From contig NC_058524.1 in NCBI RefSeq assembly GCF_904849725.1, forward strand, positions 493,336,263-493,400,262: DNA of 64,000 nt, written 5' to 3'. The stretch's first letter is position 1. The number at the start of each line of letters is the position of its first letter. Shown in pieces: positions 1 to 10,217 of the stretch. The DNA comes from Hordeum vulgare subsp. vulgare. Lineage: Eukaryota > Streptophyta > Magnoliopsida > Poales > Poaceae. Below the pieces are notes generated by a model. The model searched no databases. It saw only the letters and a list, made by a program, of their open reading frames with translations, and was not told the origin of the DNA. The position numbers and the translations under genes are program-made.

Positions 1-412
1 TTTTCCTCCATGTAGCCTTCCTTTGGAACCACTTTGTGTTTCTATCACCCTCTCGGAGATTGGTCACTCTCGATCTCTGTCTCCACATCAATTCTTCCCG
101 CAACAAGAGTTCGTCGAGCTCCATTAACAATTTACCCTCCTCGGCTTGATGTGCACTTTTAGGGGAAAAGCTCCAAAGGACACTCAGTTGTTTACTAATC
201 TCTACAGTCTACTTGATCACTGATCCGAAATCACGCTGTTCCCACAATCTGAGGTCCTTATGCATATCTCATAGTTTATGTCATATATCTTGCATATTAC
301 CTGCTGCGCCTCCCCTACGCCAGCAATTTTCGATAGTGAGCCATAGCGAGCTTACCCTCTCCCATATCTGCTCGTACTTGAAGGGTTTGAGAGTTATATC
401 CTTGATCGGTCT

Positions 413-704
413 TCACTCCTGTCTCTTCCCAAGACGCACCAGAATAGGAAGATGGTTAGAACCTGATGAGCAGATGTCTTCCACTGTAGCATTCTTAAAA
501 TGATCATACCAATTTGCTGTAGCTGCCCCTCTATCCAATCTAGCCTTCACATTGTTCCTGCCATCTTGCTTGTTGGTGTAGGTCCGAATCGGACCTTTAA
601 ACCCTAGATTGAACAAGTTACAGTCAACTAGGACAGTCCGGGAATTTTCCATGTTCTTTTCTAGCCTTTTTTGAAATTGAGATGTGTTCGGATTGCCACA
701 TTGT
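413..704 (-). pseudogene. LINE endonuclease, C-terminal half
   Basis: The frame reads ENSRTVLVDCNLFNLGFKGP, then a DR-containing stretch (KARLDRGAA) and SGSNHLPILV, matching the late exonuclease/endonuclease/phosphatase-fold motifs of plant LINE ORF2 (the last corresponds to the SDH motif, here SNH). A one-base frame change lies near 645-655 relative to the sequence just after the Copia insertion. The domain nicks target DNA to prime reverse transcription. The missing catalytic Asp and the frameshift argue against activity. Confidence 0.75.
700..704. repeat. Target-site duplication ATTGT, left copy
   Basis: The five bases ATTGT precede the left LTR terminus and match 8361-8365 exactly, fixing the ends of the Copia element. 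Confidence 0.93.
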
Positions 705-1564
705 TGTTGGGGAACGTCGCATGGGAAACAAAAATTTTCCTACGCGCACGAAGACCGATCATGGTGATGTCCATCTACGAGAGGGGATGAGTGATCTACG
801 TACCCTTGTAGACCGTACAGCAGAAGCGTTATAGAACGCGGTTGATATAGTGGAACGTCCTCACGTCCCTCGATCCGCCCCGCGAACAATCCCGCGATCA
901 GTCCCACGATCTAGTACCGAACGGACGGCACCTCCGCGTTCAGCACACGTACAGCTCGACGATGATGTCGGCCTTCTTGATCCAGCAAGAGAGATGGAGA
1001 GGTAGAAGAGTTCTCTGGCAGCGTGACGGCGCTCCGGAGGTTGGTGATGATCTTGTCTCAGCAGGGCTCCGCCCGAGCTCCGCAGAAACGCGATCTAGAG
1101 GAAAAACCGTGGAGGTATGTGGTCGGGCAGCCGTGAGAAAGTCGTCTCAAATCAGCCCTAATTGCTCCATATATATAGGAGGAGGGAGGGGGGGCCTTGC
1201 CTTGGGGTCCAAGGACCCCCAAGGAGTCGGCCGAGCCAAGAGGGGGAGGACTCCCCCCCCCAAACCGAGTTGGACTTGGTTTGGTGGGAGGAGTCCCCCT
1301 TCCTTCCCACCTCCTTCCTTTTTTTTTCTTTCCTCTTGATTTTTCTTCTCTTGGCGCATTGGGCACTTGTGGGCTGTCCCACCAGCCCACTAAGGGCTGG
1401 TGTGGCTCCCCAAATGCCTATGGGCTTCCCCGGGGTGGGTTGCCCCCCCCGGTGAACTCCCGGAACCCATTCGTCATTCCCGGTACATTCCCAGTAACTC
1501 CGAAAACCTTCCGGTAATCAAATGAGGTCATCCTATATATCAATCTTCGTTTCCGGACCATTCC
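705..1564 (-). repeat. Truncated 3' LTR of the Copia element
   Basis: This matches the last ~860 bp (element sense) of the 5' LTR at 6535-7398, beginning (plus strand) TGTTGGGGAACGTCGC. Similarity stops abruptly after GACCATTCC at about 1556-1564, and the sequence continues as RNase H coding. About 960 bp of LTR plus the 3' end of the internal region are therefore missing. The C-run at 1443-1450 is 8 C, against 16 in the 5' LTR. Confidence 0.9.
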
Positions 1565-2665
1565 AAGATCCGTCATGAACTGCTTCATCCAGACACCCTC
1601 CTTAGCCGCCTTCGAGGCAGCCATGTACTCCGCTTCACATGTAGAATCTGCTACGACGCTTTGCTTGGAACTGCACCAGCTTACTGCACCCCCATTAAGA
1701 ATAAATACGTATCCGGTTTGCGACTTAGAGTCGTCCGGATCTGTGTCAAAGCTTGCATCGACGTAACCTTTTACGGCGAGCTCTTCGTCACCTCCATACA
1801 CGAGAAACATCTCCTTAGTCCTTTTCAGGTACTTCAGGATATTCTTGACCGCTGTCCAGTGATCCACTCCTGGATTACTCTGGAACCTACCTGCCATACT
1901 TATGGCCAGGCTAACATCCGGTCTAGTGCACAACATCGCATACATGATAGAACCTATGGCTGAAGCATAGGGGACGGAGCGCATATGCTCTCTATCTTCA
2001 TCAGTTGCTGGGCACTGAGTCTTACTCAATCTCGTACCTTGTAACACTGGCAAGAACCCTTTCTTGGACTGTTCCATTTTGAACCTCTTCAAAACTTTAT
2101 CAAGGTATGTGCTTTGTGAAAGTCCTATCAGGCGTTTTGATCTATCCCTATAGATCTTAATGCCTAGAATGTAAGCAGCTTCTCCTAGGTCCTTCATAGA
2201 GAAACTTTTATTCAAGTAACCTTTTATGCTCTCCAAAAGCTCCACGTTGTTTCCAATCAGTAATATGTCATCCACATATAATATTAGAAACGCCACAGAG
2301 CTCCCACTCACTTTCTTGTAAATACAAGATTCTCCAACCACTTGTATAAACCCAAATGATTTGATCACCTCATCAAAGCGTTTGTTCCAACTCCGAGATG
2401 CTTGCACCAGTCCATAAATGGATCGCTGGAGCTTGCACACCTTGTCAGCATTTTTAGGATCGACAAAACCTTCGGGTTGCATCATATACAACTCTTCCTT
2501 AAGGAAACCGTTAAGGAACACCATTTTGACATCCATCTGCCAGATTTCATAATCGAAAAATGCAGCTATTGCTAACATGATTCTGACAGACTTAAGCATC
2601 GCTACGGGTGAGAAAGTCTCATCGTAGTCAACTCCTGGAACTTGTGAAAAAACCCTTTGCCACAA
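1565..2665 (-). pseudogene. pol: Copia reverse transcriptase and RNase H
   Basis: RT motifs are readable: GVDYDETFSPVAMLKSVR, then MDVKMVFLNG, then the catalytic LILYVDDILLIG with an intact YVDD. RNase H follows with GYVDASFDTD and CEAEYMAA. The protein should continue through the last RNase H Asp, but the frame jumps at 1565 into LTR sequence and appends a non-homologous tail ending at 1418. At the N-terminal end a frame change near 2628-2665 separates it from the preceding RT segment. Copia family membership is secure. Activity is excluded by the frameshift and missing C-terminus. Confidence 0.88.
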
Positions 2666-3986
2666 GTCGAGCTTTATAAACGGTCACATTACCGTCAGCG
2701 TCCGTCTTCTTCTTAAAGATCCATTTGTTCTGAATAGCCTTGCGGCCCTCAGGTAGCATCTCCAAAGTCCACACTTTGTTCTCATACATGGATCCTATCT
2801 CGGATTTCATGGCTTCTAGCCATTTGTTGGAATCTGGGCCCACCATTGCTTCTTCATAATTTGCAGGTTCATTGTTGTCTAACAACATGATTGACAAGAC
2901 GGGATTACCGTACCACTCTGGAGCAGCGCGTGATCTCGTCGACCTGCGTGGTTCAACAGAAACTTGAACTGGAGTTTCATGATCATCATCACTAACTTCC
3001 TCCTCAACCGGCGTCGCAACGACAGAGGTTTCCCCTTGCCCTGCGCCACCATCCAGAGGGATGAAAGGTTCGACAACCTCGTCAAGTTCTATCTTCCTCC
3101 CAGTCAATTCTCTCGAGAGAAACTCCTTCTCGAGAAAAGCTCCGTTTTTAGCAACAAACACTTTGCCCTCGGATTTGAGATAGAAGGTGTACCCAAATGT
3201 CTCTTTTGGGTAACCTATGAAGATGCACCTTTCCGCTTTGGGTTCCAGCTTTTCAGGCTGAAGCTTTTTGACATAAGCATCACATCCCCAAACTTTAAGA
3301 AACGACAACTTTGGCCTCTTGCCATACCACAGTTCGTATGGTGTCGTCTCAACAGATTTTGATGGTGCCCTATTTAAAGTGAATGTAGCTGTTTCTAATG
3401 CATAACCCCAAAATGATAACGGCAAATCAGTAAGAGACATCATAGATCGCACCATCTCCAACAAAGTACGATTACGACGTTCGGACACACCATTACGCTG
3501 TGGTGTTCCAGGCGGTGTTAACTGCGAAACAATTCCACATTGTCTTAAGTGAGCACCAAACTCGAAACTCAGATATTCACCCCCACGATCAGACCGTAGG
3601 AACTTGATCTTCTTGTTACGATGATTTTCCACTTCACTCTGAAATTGCTTGAACTTTTCAAATGTTTCAGACTTGTGCTTCATCAAGTAGACATAACCAT
3701 ATCTACTTAAATCATCAGTGAAGGTGAGAAAATAACGATATCCGCCGCGTGCCTCTACGCTCATTGGACCACACACATCGGTATGTATGATTTCCAACAA
3801 GTCACTTGCACGCTCCATTGTTCCGGAGAACGGAGTCTTAGTCATCTTGCCCATGAGGCATGGTTCGCACGTGTCAAGTGAATCAAAGTCAAGTGACTCC
3901 AAAAGTCCATCAGCATGGAGTTTCTTCATGCGCTTTACACCAATATGACCCAAGCGGCAGTGCCACAAAAAATATGGCGCTATCAT
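2628..3986 (-). pseudogene. pol: Copia integrase and N-terminal RT
   Basis: The integrase zinc domain is visible as HCRLGHIGVKR followed by CEPC. The catalytic core shows IHTDVCGP, FTDDLSRYGYVY, and SERRNRTLL (the Glu), consistent with the D,D(35)E triad. Downstream are KSVETTPYELW and CIFIGYP, and RT starts with NKWIFKKK and VYKARLVAKGF. The 452-codon frame then breaks, so the rest of RT lies in another frame. A frame change near 3910-3986 separates it from protease. Domain order INT before RT is diagnostic of Copia. Confidence 0.88.
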
Positions 3987-4380
3987 TGTTTACTCTAACT
4001 CTTTTGGTCTCAATGTTATGTATATTTGTATCGCTATCAAGATTCAATATGAACAATCCTCTCACATTCGGTGCATGACCATAAAAGATGTTACTCATAG
4101 AAATAGAACAACCATTATTCTCAGACTTAAAAGAGTAACCGTCTCGCAATAAACAAGATCCAGATATAATGTTCATGCTCAACGCAGGCACTAAATAACA
4201 ATGATTTAAGTTCATCACTAATCCCGATGGTAGCTGAAGTGACACTGTGCCGACGGCGATTGCATCAACCTTGGAACCATTTCCTACGCGCATCGTCACT
4301 TCGTCTTTCGCCAGCCTTCGTCTATTCTGCAGTTCCTGTTTCGAGTTGCAAATCTGAGCAACAGAACCGGTATCGAATAC
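3910..4380 (-). pseudogene. pol: Copia aspartic protease and pre-integrase segment
   Basis: Directly after an in-frame TAG (4381-4383) the frame reads VFDTGSVAQI, the protease active site with catalytic DTG at 4366-4374. It continues through VTMRVGNGSKVDAIAVGT and NCYLV-like stretches (here NHCYLVPALSMN) into the linker before the integrase zinc finger. The protease would cleave the gag-pol polyprotein inside the virus-like particle. The stop makes it unreachable without read-through. Confidence 0.85.
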
Positions 4381-4383
4381 CTA

Positions 4384-5278
4384 GGCACTACTACGAGAGC
4401 CGGTTAAGTACACATCAATAACATGTATATCAAATATACCTGATTTTTCTTTGCCCGCCTTCTTATCTGCCAGATACTTGGGGCAATTGCGCTTCCAGTG
4501 ACCCATACCCTTGCAATAGAAGCACTCTGTTTCAGGCTTAGGTCCAGCCTTGGGTTTCTTCGGCGGATTGGCAACAGGCTTGCCGCTCTTCTTCGAATTG
4601 CCCTTCTTGCCTTTGTCGTTTCTCTTGAAACTAGTGGTCTTGCTCACCATCAACACTTGATGCTCTTCACGGAGTTCAGACTCTGCGACTTTCAGCGTCG
4701 CAAACAACTCGCCGGGAGACTTGTTCATCCCTTGCATGTTGTAGTTCAACACAAAGCCTTTATAGCTTGGCGGCAGTGATTGAAGGATTCTGTCAGTGAT
4801 AGCCTCTTGCGGGAGTTCAATCCCCAGCTCAGCTAGACGGTTTGAGTACCCCAGACATTTTGAGCACATGTTCACTGACAGACGAGTTTTCCTCCATCTT
4901 GCAAGCATAGAATTTATCGGAGGTCTCATACCTCTCGATCCGGGCGTTCTTCTGAAAGATAAACTTCAACTCCTGGAACATCTCAAATGCTCCATGACGC
5001 TCAAAGCGACGTTGAAGTCCCGGTTCTAAGCCATACAAGACTGCACATTGAACTATTGAGTAGTCCTCCTTACGCGCTAACCAAGCGTTCTTAACATCCT
5101 GATCAGCCGTAGCGGGTGGTTCATCTCCTAGCGCAGCATTAAGGACATAATCCTTCTTCCCAGCTTGTAAGATTAGCTTAAGATTACGAGCCCAGTCTAC
5201 AAAGTTGCTTCCATCATCTTTCAACTTAGCTTTCTCTAGGAACGTATTAAAATTCAGGATGACACTCGCGTGAGCCAT
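4384..5278 (-). pseudogene. gag: Copia gag nucleocapsid
   Basis: The start codon at 5276-5278 begins MAHASVILNFNTFLEKAKLK, the usual gag N-terminus of this Copia group. The first frame ends at 4829. The following segment in another frame (to 4381) carries a basic KKPKAGPKP stretch and one CCHC zinc knuckle, CFYCKGMGHWKRNC. A frameshift around 4829-4929 therefore splits gag. Gag forms the particle and binds the RNA. The C-terminal frame ends in a TAG exactly before the protease, where TGG would be expected by comparison with family members I recall. Confidence 0.88.
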
Positions 5279-6515
5279 GATCTACAACACAAATATATTC
5301 AAAGTGGACTTAGACTATGTTCAAGATAATTAGAGTTCTACTTAATCAAATTATATGCTAAACTCCCACTCAAAAAATACATCTCTCTAGTCATTTGAGT
5401 GGTTCATGATCCACTTACACTATCCCAAGTCCGATCATCACGTGAGTTGAGTATAGTTTCAGTGGTAAGCATCCCTATGCTAATCATATCAACTATATGA
5501 TTCATGATCGACCTTTCGGTCTCATGTGTTCCGAGGCCATGTCTCCACACGCTAGGCTCGTCAAGCTTAACCCGAGTGTTCCGCGTGCGCAACTGTTTTG
5601 CACCCGTTGTATGTGAACGTTGAGTCTATCACACCCGATCATCACGTGGTGTCTCGAAACGACGAACTGTAGCAACGGTGCACAGTCGGGGAGAACACAA
5701 TTTCGTCTTGAAATTTTAGTGAGAGATCACCTCATAATGCTACCGTCGTTCTAAGCAAAATAAGGTGCATAAAAGGATTAACATCACATGCAATTCATAA
5801 GTGACATGATATGGCCATCATCACGTGCTTCTTGATCTCCATCACCAAAGCACCGGCACGATCTTCTTGTCACCGGCGCCACACCATGATCATCCATCAA
5901 TGTGTTGCCATCGGGGTTGTCGTGCTACTTATGCTATTACTACTAAAGCTACATCCTAGCAAAATAGTAAACGCATCTTCAAGCACAAACGTTAGTATAA
6001 AGACAACCCTATGGCTCCTGCCGGTTGCCGTACCATCGACGTGCAAGTCGATATTTCTATTACAACATGATCATCTCATACATCCAATATATCACATCAC
6101 ATCATTGGCCATATCACATCACAATCATACCCTACAAAAACAAGTTAGACGTCCTCTAATTTTGTTGTTGCATGTTTTACGTGGTGACCAAGGGTATCTA
6201 GTAGGATCGCATCTTGCTTACGCAAACACCACAACGGAGATATATGAGTTGCTATTTAACCTCATACAAGGACCTCCTCGGTCAAATCCGATTCAAGTAA
6301 AGTTGGAGAAACCGTCACTTGCCAGTCATCTTTGAGCAAAGGGGGTTACTCGTAACGATGAAACCAGTCTCTCGTAAGCGTACGAGTAATGTCGGTCCAA
6401 GCCGCTTCAATCCAACAATACCGCGGAATCAAGAAAAGACTAAGGAGGGCAGCAAAGTGCACATCACCGCCCACAAAACCTTTTGTGTTCTACTCGAGAA
6501 GACATCTACGCATGA
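5279..6515 (-). other. Copia 5' leader (untranslated)
   Basis: About 1.2 kb lies between the primer site and the gag start. Plus- and minus-strand open frames here are short and show no known domain. Long leaders with packaging and dimerisation signals are known in BARE1, so this is read as leader, without any specific signal identified. Confidence 0.7.
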
Positions 6516-6533
6516 ACCTAGCTCATGATGCCA
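6516..6533 (-). other. Degenerate primer-binding site (initiator Met tRNA)
   Basis: Immediately inside the 5' LTR the minus strand reads TGGCATCATGAGCTAGG, close to the TGGTATCAGAGC primer site of Copia elements but with changes. The position one base from the LTR end supports the assignment. Confidence 0.65.
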
Positions 6534-6534
6534 C

Positions 6535-8360
6535 TGTTGCGGAATGTCGCATGGGAAACAAAAAATTTCCTACACGCACGAAGACCTATCATGGTGATGT
6601 CCATCTACGAGAGGGGATGAGTGATCTACGTACCCTTGTAGATCGTACAACAGAAGCGTTAGAGAACGCGGTTGATGTAGTGGAACGTCCTCACGTCCCT
6701 CGATCCGCCCCGCGAACAATCCCGTGATCAGTCCCACGATCTAGTACCGAACGGACGGCACCTCCGCGTTCAGCACACGTACAGCTCGACGATGATCTCG
6801 GCCTTCTTGATCCAGCAAGAGAGACGGAGAGGTAGAAGAGTTCTCTGACAGCGTGACGGCGCTCCGGAGGTTGGTGATGATCTTGTCTCAGCAGGGCTCC
6901 GCCCGAGCTCCGCAGAAACGCGATCTAGAGGAAAAACCGTGGAGGTATGTGGTCGGGCAGCCGTGAGAAAGTCGTCTCAAATCAGCCCTAATTGCTCCAT
7001 ATATATAGGAGGAGGGAGGGGGGCCTTGCCTTGGGGTCCAAGGACCCCTAAGGAGTCGGCCGAGCCAAGGGGGGGAGGACTCCCCCCCCAAACCGAGTTG
7101 GACTTGGTTTGGTGGGAGGAGTCCCCCTTCCTTCCCACCTCCTTCCTTTTTTTTTATTTCCTCTTGATTTTTCTTCTCTTGGCCCATTGGGCACTTGTGG
7201 GCTGTCCCACCAGCCCACTAAGGGCTGGTGTGGCTCCCCAAATGCCTATGGGCTTCCCCGGGGTGGGTTGCCCCCCCCCCCCCCCCGGTGAACTCCCGGA
7301 ACCCATTCGTCATTCCCGGTACATTCCCGGTAACTCCGAAAACCTTCCGGTAATCAAATGAGGTCATCCTATATATCAATCTTCGTTTACGGACCATTCC
7401 GGAAACCCTCGTGGCGTCCGTGATCTCATCCGGGACACCTAACAACATTCGGTAACCAACCATATAACTCAAATACGCATAAAACAACGTCGAACCTTAA
7501 GTGTGCAGACCCTGCGGGTTCGAGAACTATGTAGACATGACCCGAGCGACTCCTCGGTCAATATCCAATAGCGGGACCTGGATGCCCATATTGGATCCTA
7601 CATATTCTACGAAGATCTTATCGTTTGAACCTCAGTGCCAAGGATTCGTATAATCCCGTATGTCATTCCCTTTGTCCTTCGGTATGTTACTTGCCCGAGA
7701 TTCGATCGTCAGTATCCGCATACCTATTTCAATCTCGTTTACCGGCAAGTCTCTTTACTCGTTCCGTAATATAAGATCCCGCAACTTACACTAAGTTACA
7801 TTGCTTGCAAGGCTTGTGTGTGATGTTGCATTACCGAGTGGGCCCCGAGATACCTCTCCGTCACACGGAGTGACAAATCCCAGTCTTGATCCGTACTAAC
7901 TCAACTAACACCTTCGGAGATACCTGTAGAGTATCTTTATAGTCACCCAGTTACGTTGCGACGTTTGATACACACAAAGCATTCCTCCGGTGTCAGTGAG
8001 TTATATGATCTCATGGTCATAGGAATAAATACTTGACACGCAGAAAACAGTAGTAAGAAAATGACACGATCAACATGCTACGTCTATTAGTTTGGGTCTA
8101 GTCCATCACGTGATTCTCCCAATGACGTGATCCAGTTATCAAGCAACAACACCTTGTTTATAATCAGAAGACACTGACTATCATTGATCAACTGGCTAGC
8201 CAACTAGAGGCATGCTAGGGACGGTGTTTTGTCTATGTATCCACACATGTAAATGAGTCTTCATTCAATACAATTATAGCATGGATAATAAACTATTATC
8301 TTGATACAGGAATAATAATAACTATACATTTATTATTGCCTCTAGGGCATAATTCCAACA
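6535..8360 (-). repeat. Full-length 5' LTR of the Copia element
   Basis: The 1,826-bp LTR starts (element sense) TGTTGGAATTATGCCC at 8360 and ends at 6535. It is nearly the same length as the solo LTR at 44207-46034 (1,828 bp) and closely similar along its whole length. A poly-C run of 16 lies at 7271-7286. It carries the promoter and polyadenylation signals of the element. Confidence 0.93.
6997..7009 (-). promoter_or_regulatory. Putative TATA box of the Copia LTR
   Basis: The minus strand reads CCTATATATATGG, a TATA-type core at a plausible place in the LTR. The same motif occurs in the other two copies near 1168-1180 and, altered, near 44670-44680. Confidence 0.5.
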
Positions 8361-8365
8361 ATTGT
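8361..8365. repeat. Target-site duplication ATTGT, right copy
   Basis: Exact match to 700-704. It lies inside the LINE endonuclease reading frame. Confidence 0.93.
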
Positions 8366-8785
8366 TTCGTTGAAATCTCCTAACATAATCCATAGCACAT
8401 TTGCAGCATCTTTTATTCTCTGCATCAAGGTCCACATGAGATGGTGCTCGTGCGCTTTAGGCTCTCCATACACAAACTTACCTCGCCATTGAAGGCCATG
8501 AGGATTTAAGAGAATCAACACATCGATGTATCTCGCCCCCACAACAATCTTCTTCATTTCCACATTCTCATCATACAATAGGGCATTGCCGGCACCTTTT
8601 CCAATACCGGGTTGCATGATACAGTGATGGAGGCCGAGCATCCACTTGAGGTTCTTGACATACTTGTAATTTTGCCGTGTTTCAGAGAGGAAGACGAACT
8701 TGGGCTTATAAGTGTGCACAAGGCACACGAGCTCCTGGACTGTAGCAGGCAGCTCGAGACCTCGAAAGTTCCAACTTAGGAGCAT
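8361..8785 (-). pseudogene. LINE endonuclease, N-terminal half
   Basis: The minus-strand frame begins MLLSWNFRGLELPATVQELV and includes KFVFLSETR and WIMLGDFNET, the first, second and third motifs of the LINE apurinic-type endonuclease (N in the first motif, E in SETR, D and N in GDFN). It ends at the Copia target duplication. The continuing half is at 413-704, in the same strand and order. The two halves together would cover one endonuclease domain. Confidence 0.82.
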
Positions 8786-8990
8786 CTTGGCTCGTGGCGG
8801 GTTCCCTCCTCGGTGCCGACCAGTTGACCGGTAGCGCCTATGTGGGTTGCTTCCTTGCTGCCATTATCACCCTCATTAGTGGGCCCATCCCCATCAACAC
8901 CACCCTTGTTTTTTTTCTTCTACTCCATAGTTTATCATTGGTAGTCCCTTTTGTAGTATCATCATCCTACTCATGAGATCCCTTTTATTA
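8786..8990 (-). mobile_element. LINE sequence upstream of ORF2 (probable ORF1 tail)
   Basis: A minus-strand frame just upstream of the endonuclease start reads GPTNEGDNGSKEATHIGATG and ends at a stop near the ORF2 ATG, as expected of an ORF1 C-terminus abutting ORF2. An A-run near 8910-8918 breaks the frame. The right limit is not defined by any repeat or poly-A signal, so 8990 is approximate. Confidence 0.5.
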
Positions 8991-9823
8991 GAGGGTATTG
9001 ATATAACTACACGACAGAAAAAGCCAAAAGTATATGCAATATATAAAGCGGCTAAGCTACAAGCAACCTCTTGCATTTCTTGTACTCCAGCATGAGCGCT
9101 TCCGTCATGACACGTGTCCTGGATTTTCATTTGGCTCACTTTTGATTTTCTATTGGTTTTCAACAACCAAAAAATCTACTTTATTTTCTTGACTCCTGCA
9201 CAAGTTAACGCTTTGGGAAATTGGCTGACTGCTCTCTACTCGATGTACCTCCTCTTCAAAATCTCTCCCTTATCTTGGTTAGACTCTTTCCGGCCACGAC
9301 ACGGTAGCGATGGTGAGGCACTGCAACACGATTCCTCTACCCCGCCCCATCTCTTTCCCTCCTAGGAGCACCCCTCCGTCTCCCACGAATTATGCACATC
9401 TCCCAACCTCTTTGTTTCCCCTCCCACCTTTCGCCTCTCTCCACCTGCCTTTTTCTCGCTGGCAGCAATGTGCGCAATGATGCAGCAGTGCAACACCTCC
9501 TCCCCCGTGTCATCCTTCTCACCATGCCGTCTAGCATGATTTGCATTGCCTCAACCCAACATCGATGGGGAATGGGGGGGCTTCTTTGAGTTCACGTCAA
9601 ACCTACGGAAGTCGGCAGTGGTCAAGGTCCACATGCGCGCCATAGGGGAGCATCACCGTCATATGCCCCGAGGGGGCCGTGTCTTGGCTACCCTTTGTGT
9701 TTTGTCAGCCAGGTCGCGGTTGCACACGTGGAGGTTGAGGGCAAGGAAAGGAATTCAGCGTGCATGCACATCAGGATGCAAGGAAGCTCCGAGCATGCAA
9801 ATAAATAGTGGTGTTCTTTCGGT
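8991..9823. other. Unassigned sequence
   Basis: No supported gene. Short open frames on both strands (for example 9546-9863 plus) lack recognisable domains. A pyrimidine-rich stretch at 9340-9460 is the only compositional feature noted. Confidence 0.6.
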
Positions 9824-10217
9824 GAGTACCCTTTTGAGCTCGAGCTCAAATGCACCTGTATGAACAGTAAAATTGAAAAATATAGAAACCTTTCAAAAAA
9901 CTATGATTTTTTATGTTGAACTTTGACAAATATTCTAAGTGATTACTAATTTTCATCATGAGATCACATTCGTGTAAGGCGTGGCCAAAAAAACAAAATC
10001 AATGTTTCACAATGCTTTCAAAAGTAGCATTTTGGGAGCATTGTTTTTGTTTTTTCAAAACGCCTTACTCGAATGGTATCTCATAATGAAAATTTACAAG
10101 CACTTACAAATTTTTTCAAAGTTCATCACAAAATTATCAGAATTTTTTGAAATGTTTTTGAATTTTATTTTGTTTTACTGTGTATGCACGTGCATTTGAG
10201 CTCGAGCTCAAATACTC
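9824..10217. mobile_element. Foldback (MITE-like) element with long inverted arms
   Basis: The ~394-bp segment is a near-complete palindrome. The left arm starts GAGTACCCTTTTGAGCTCG and the right arm, reverse-complemented, starts GAGTATTTGAGCTCG. Both continue through AAATGCAC...ACAGTAAAA, CATTATGAGAT/CATCATGAGAT and GTAAGGCG to a short loop near 10010-10030. Each arm is about 190 bp. Such elements are usually Mutator-like or foldback MITEs. No target duplication is clear, so the superfamily is left open. Confidence 0.7.

Larger units (their letters stand above)
1..704 (-). mobile_element. LINE fragment, ORF2 side, left of Copia insertion
   Basis: Minus-strand translation gives the second half of a LINE endonuclease domain (413 to about 700) and then, towards position 1, the endonuclease-to-reverse-transcriptase linker. 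Short stretches such as RSRVTNLREGDRNTKWFQ are typical of plant L1-type ORF2. The RT domain itself would lie beyond the left edge. Several stops and frame changes mark it as dead. The rest of the same element is at 8361 to about 8990, separated by a Copia insertion with matching target duplications. Confidence 0.8.
705..8360 (-). mobile_element. BARE1/WIS/Angela-type Ty1/Copia retrotransposon
   Basis: The element lies between TG...CA termini with an exact 5-bp target duplication ATTGT (700-704 and 8361-8365). It runs on the minus strand: 5' LTR 6535-8360, primer site, leader, gag, protease, integrase, reverse transcriptase, RNase H, then a shortened 3' LTR 705 to about 1564. At 7,656 bp it is shorter than the roughly 8.7-8.9 kb I recall for intact members, explained by a deletion joining RNase H to mid-LTR. 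Pol order PR-INT-RT-RH shows Copia class. The terminus TGTTGGAATTATGCCC is characteristic of the BARE1/WIS/Angela group. Stops and frameshifts make it non-autonomous. Confidence 0.93.

Noticed and set aside
962..1517. Several overlapping open frames on both strands, up to 125 codons
   Set aside because: They lie wholly inside the Copia LTR and recur at 6888-7361 and 44464-45026; low-complexity Pro/Gly/Arg translations, no domain.
9337..9863. Possible gene on the plus strand (9546-9863) or minus strand (9337-9546)
   Set aside because: No recognisable domain, no splice or start context, and composition explained by a pyrimidine-rich tract.
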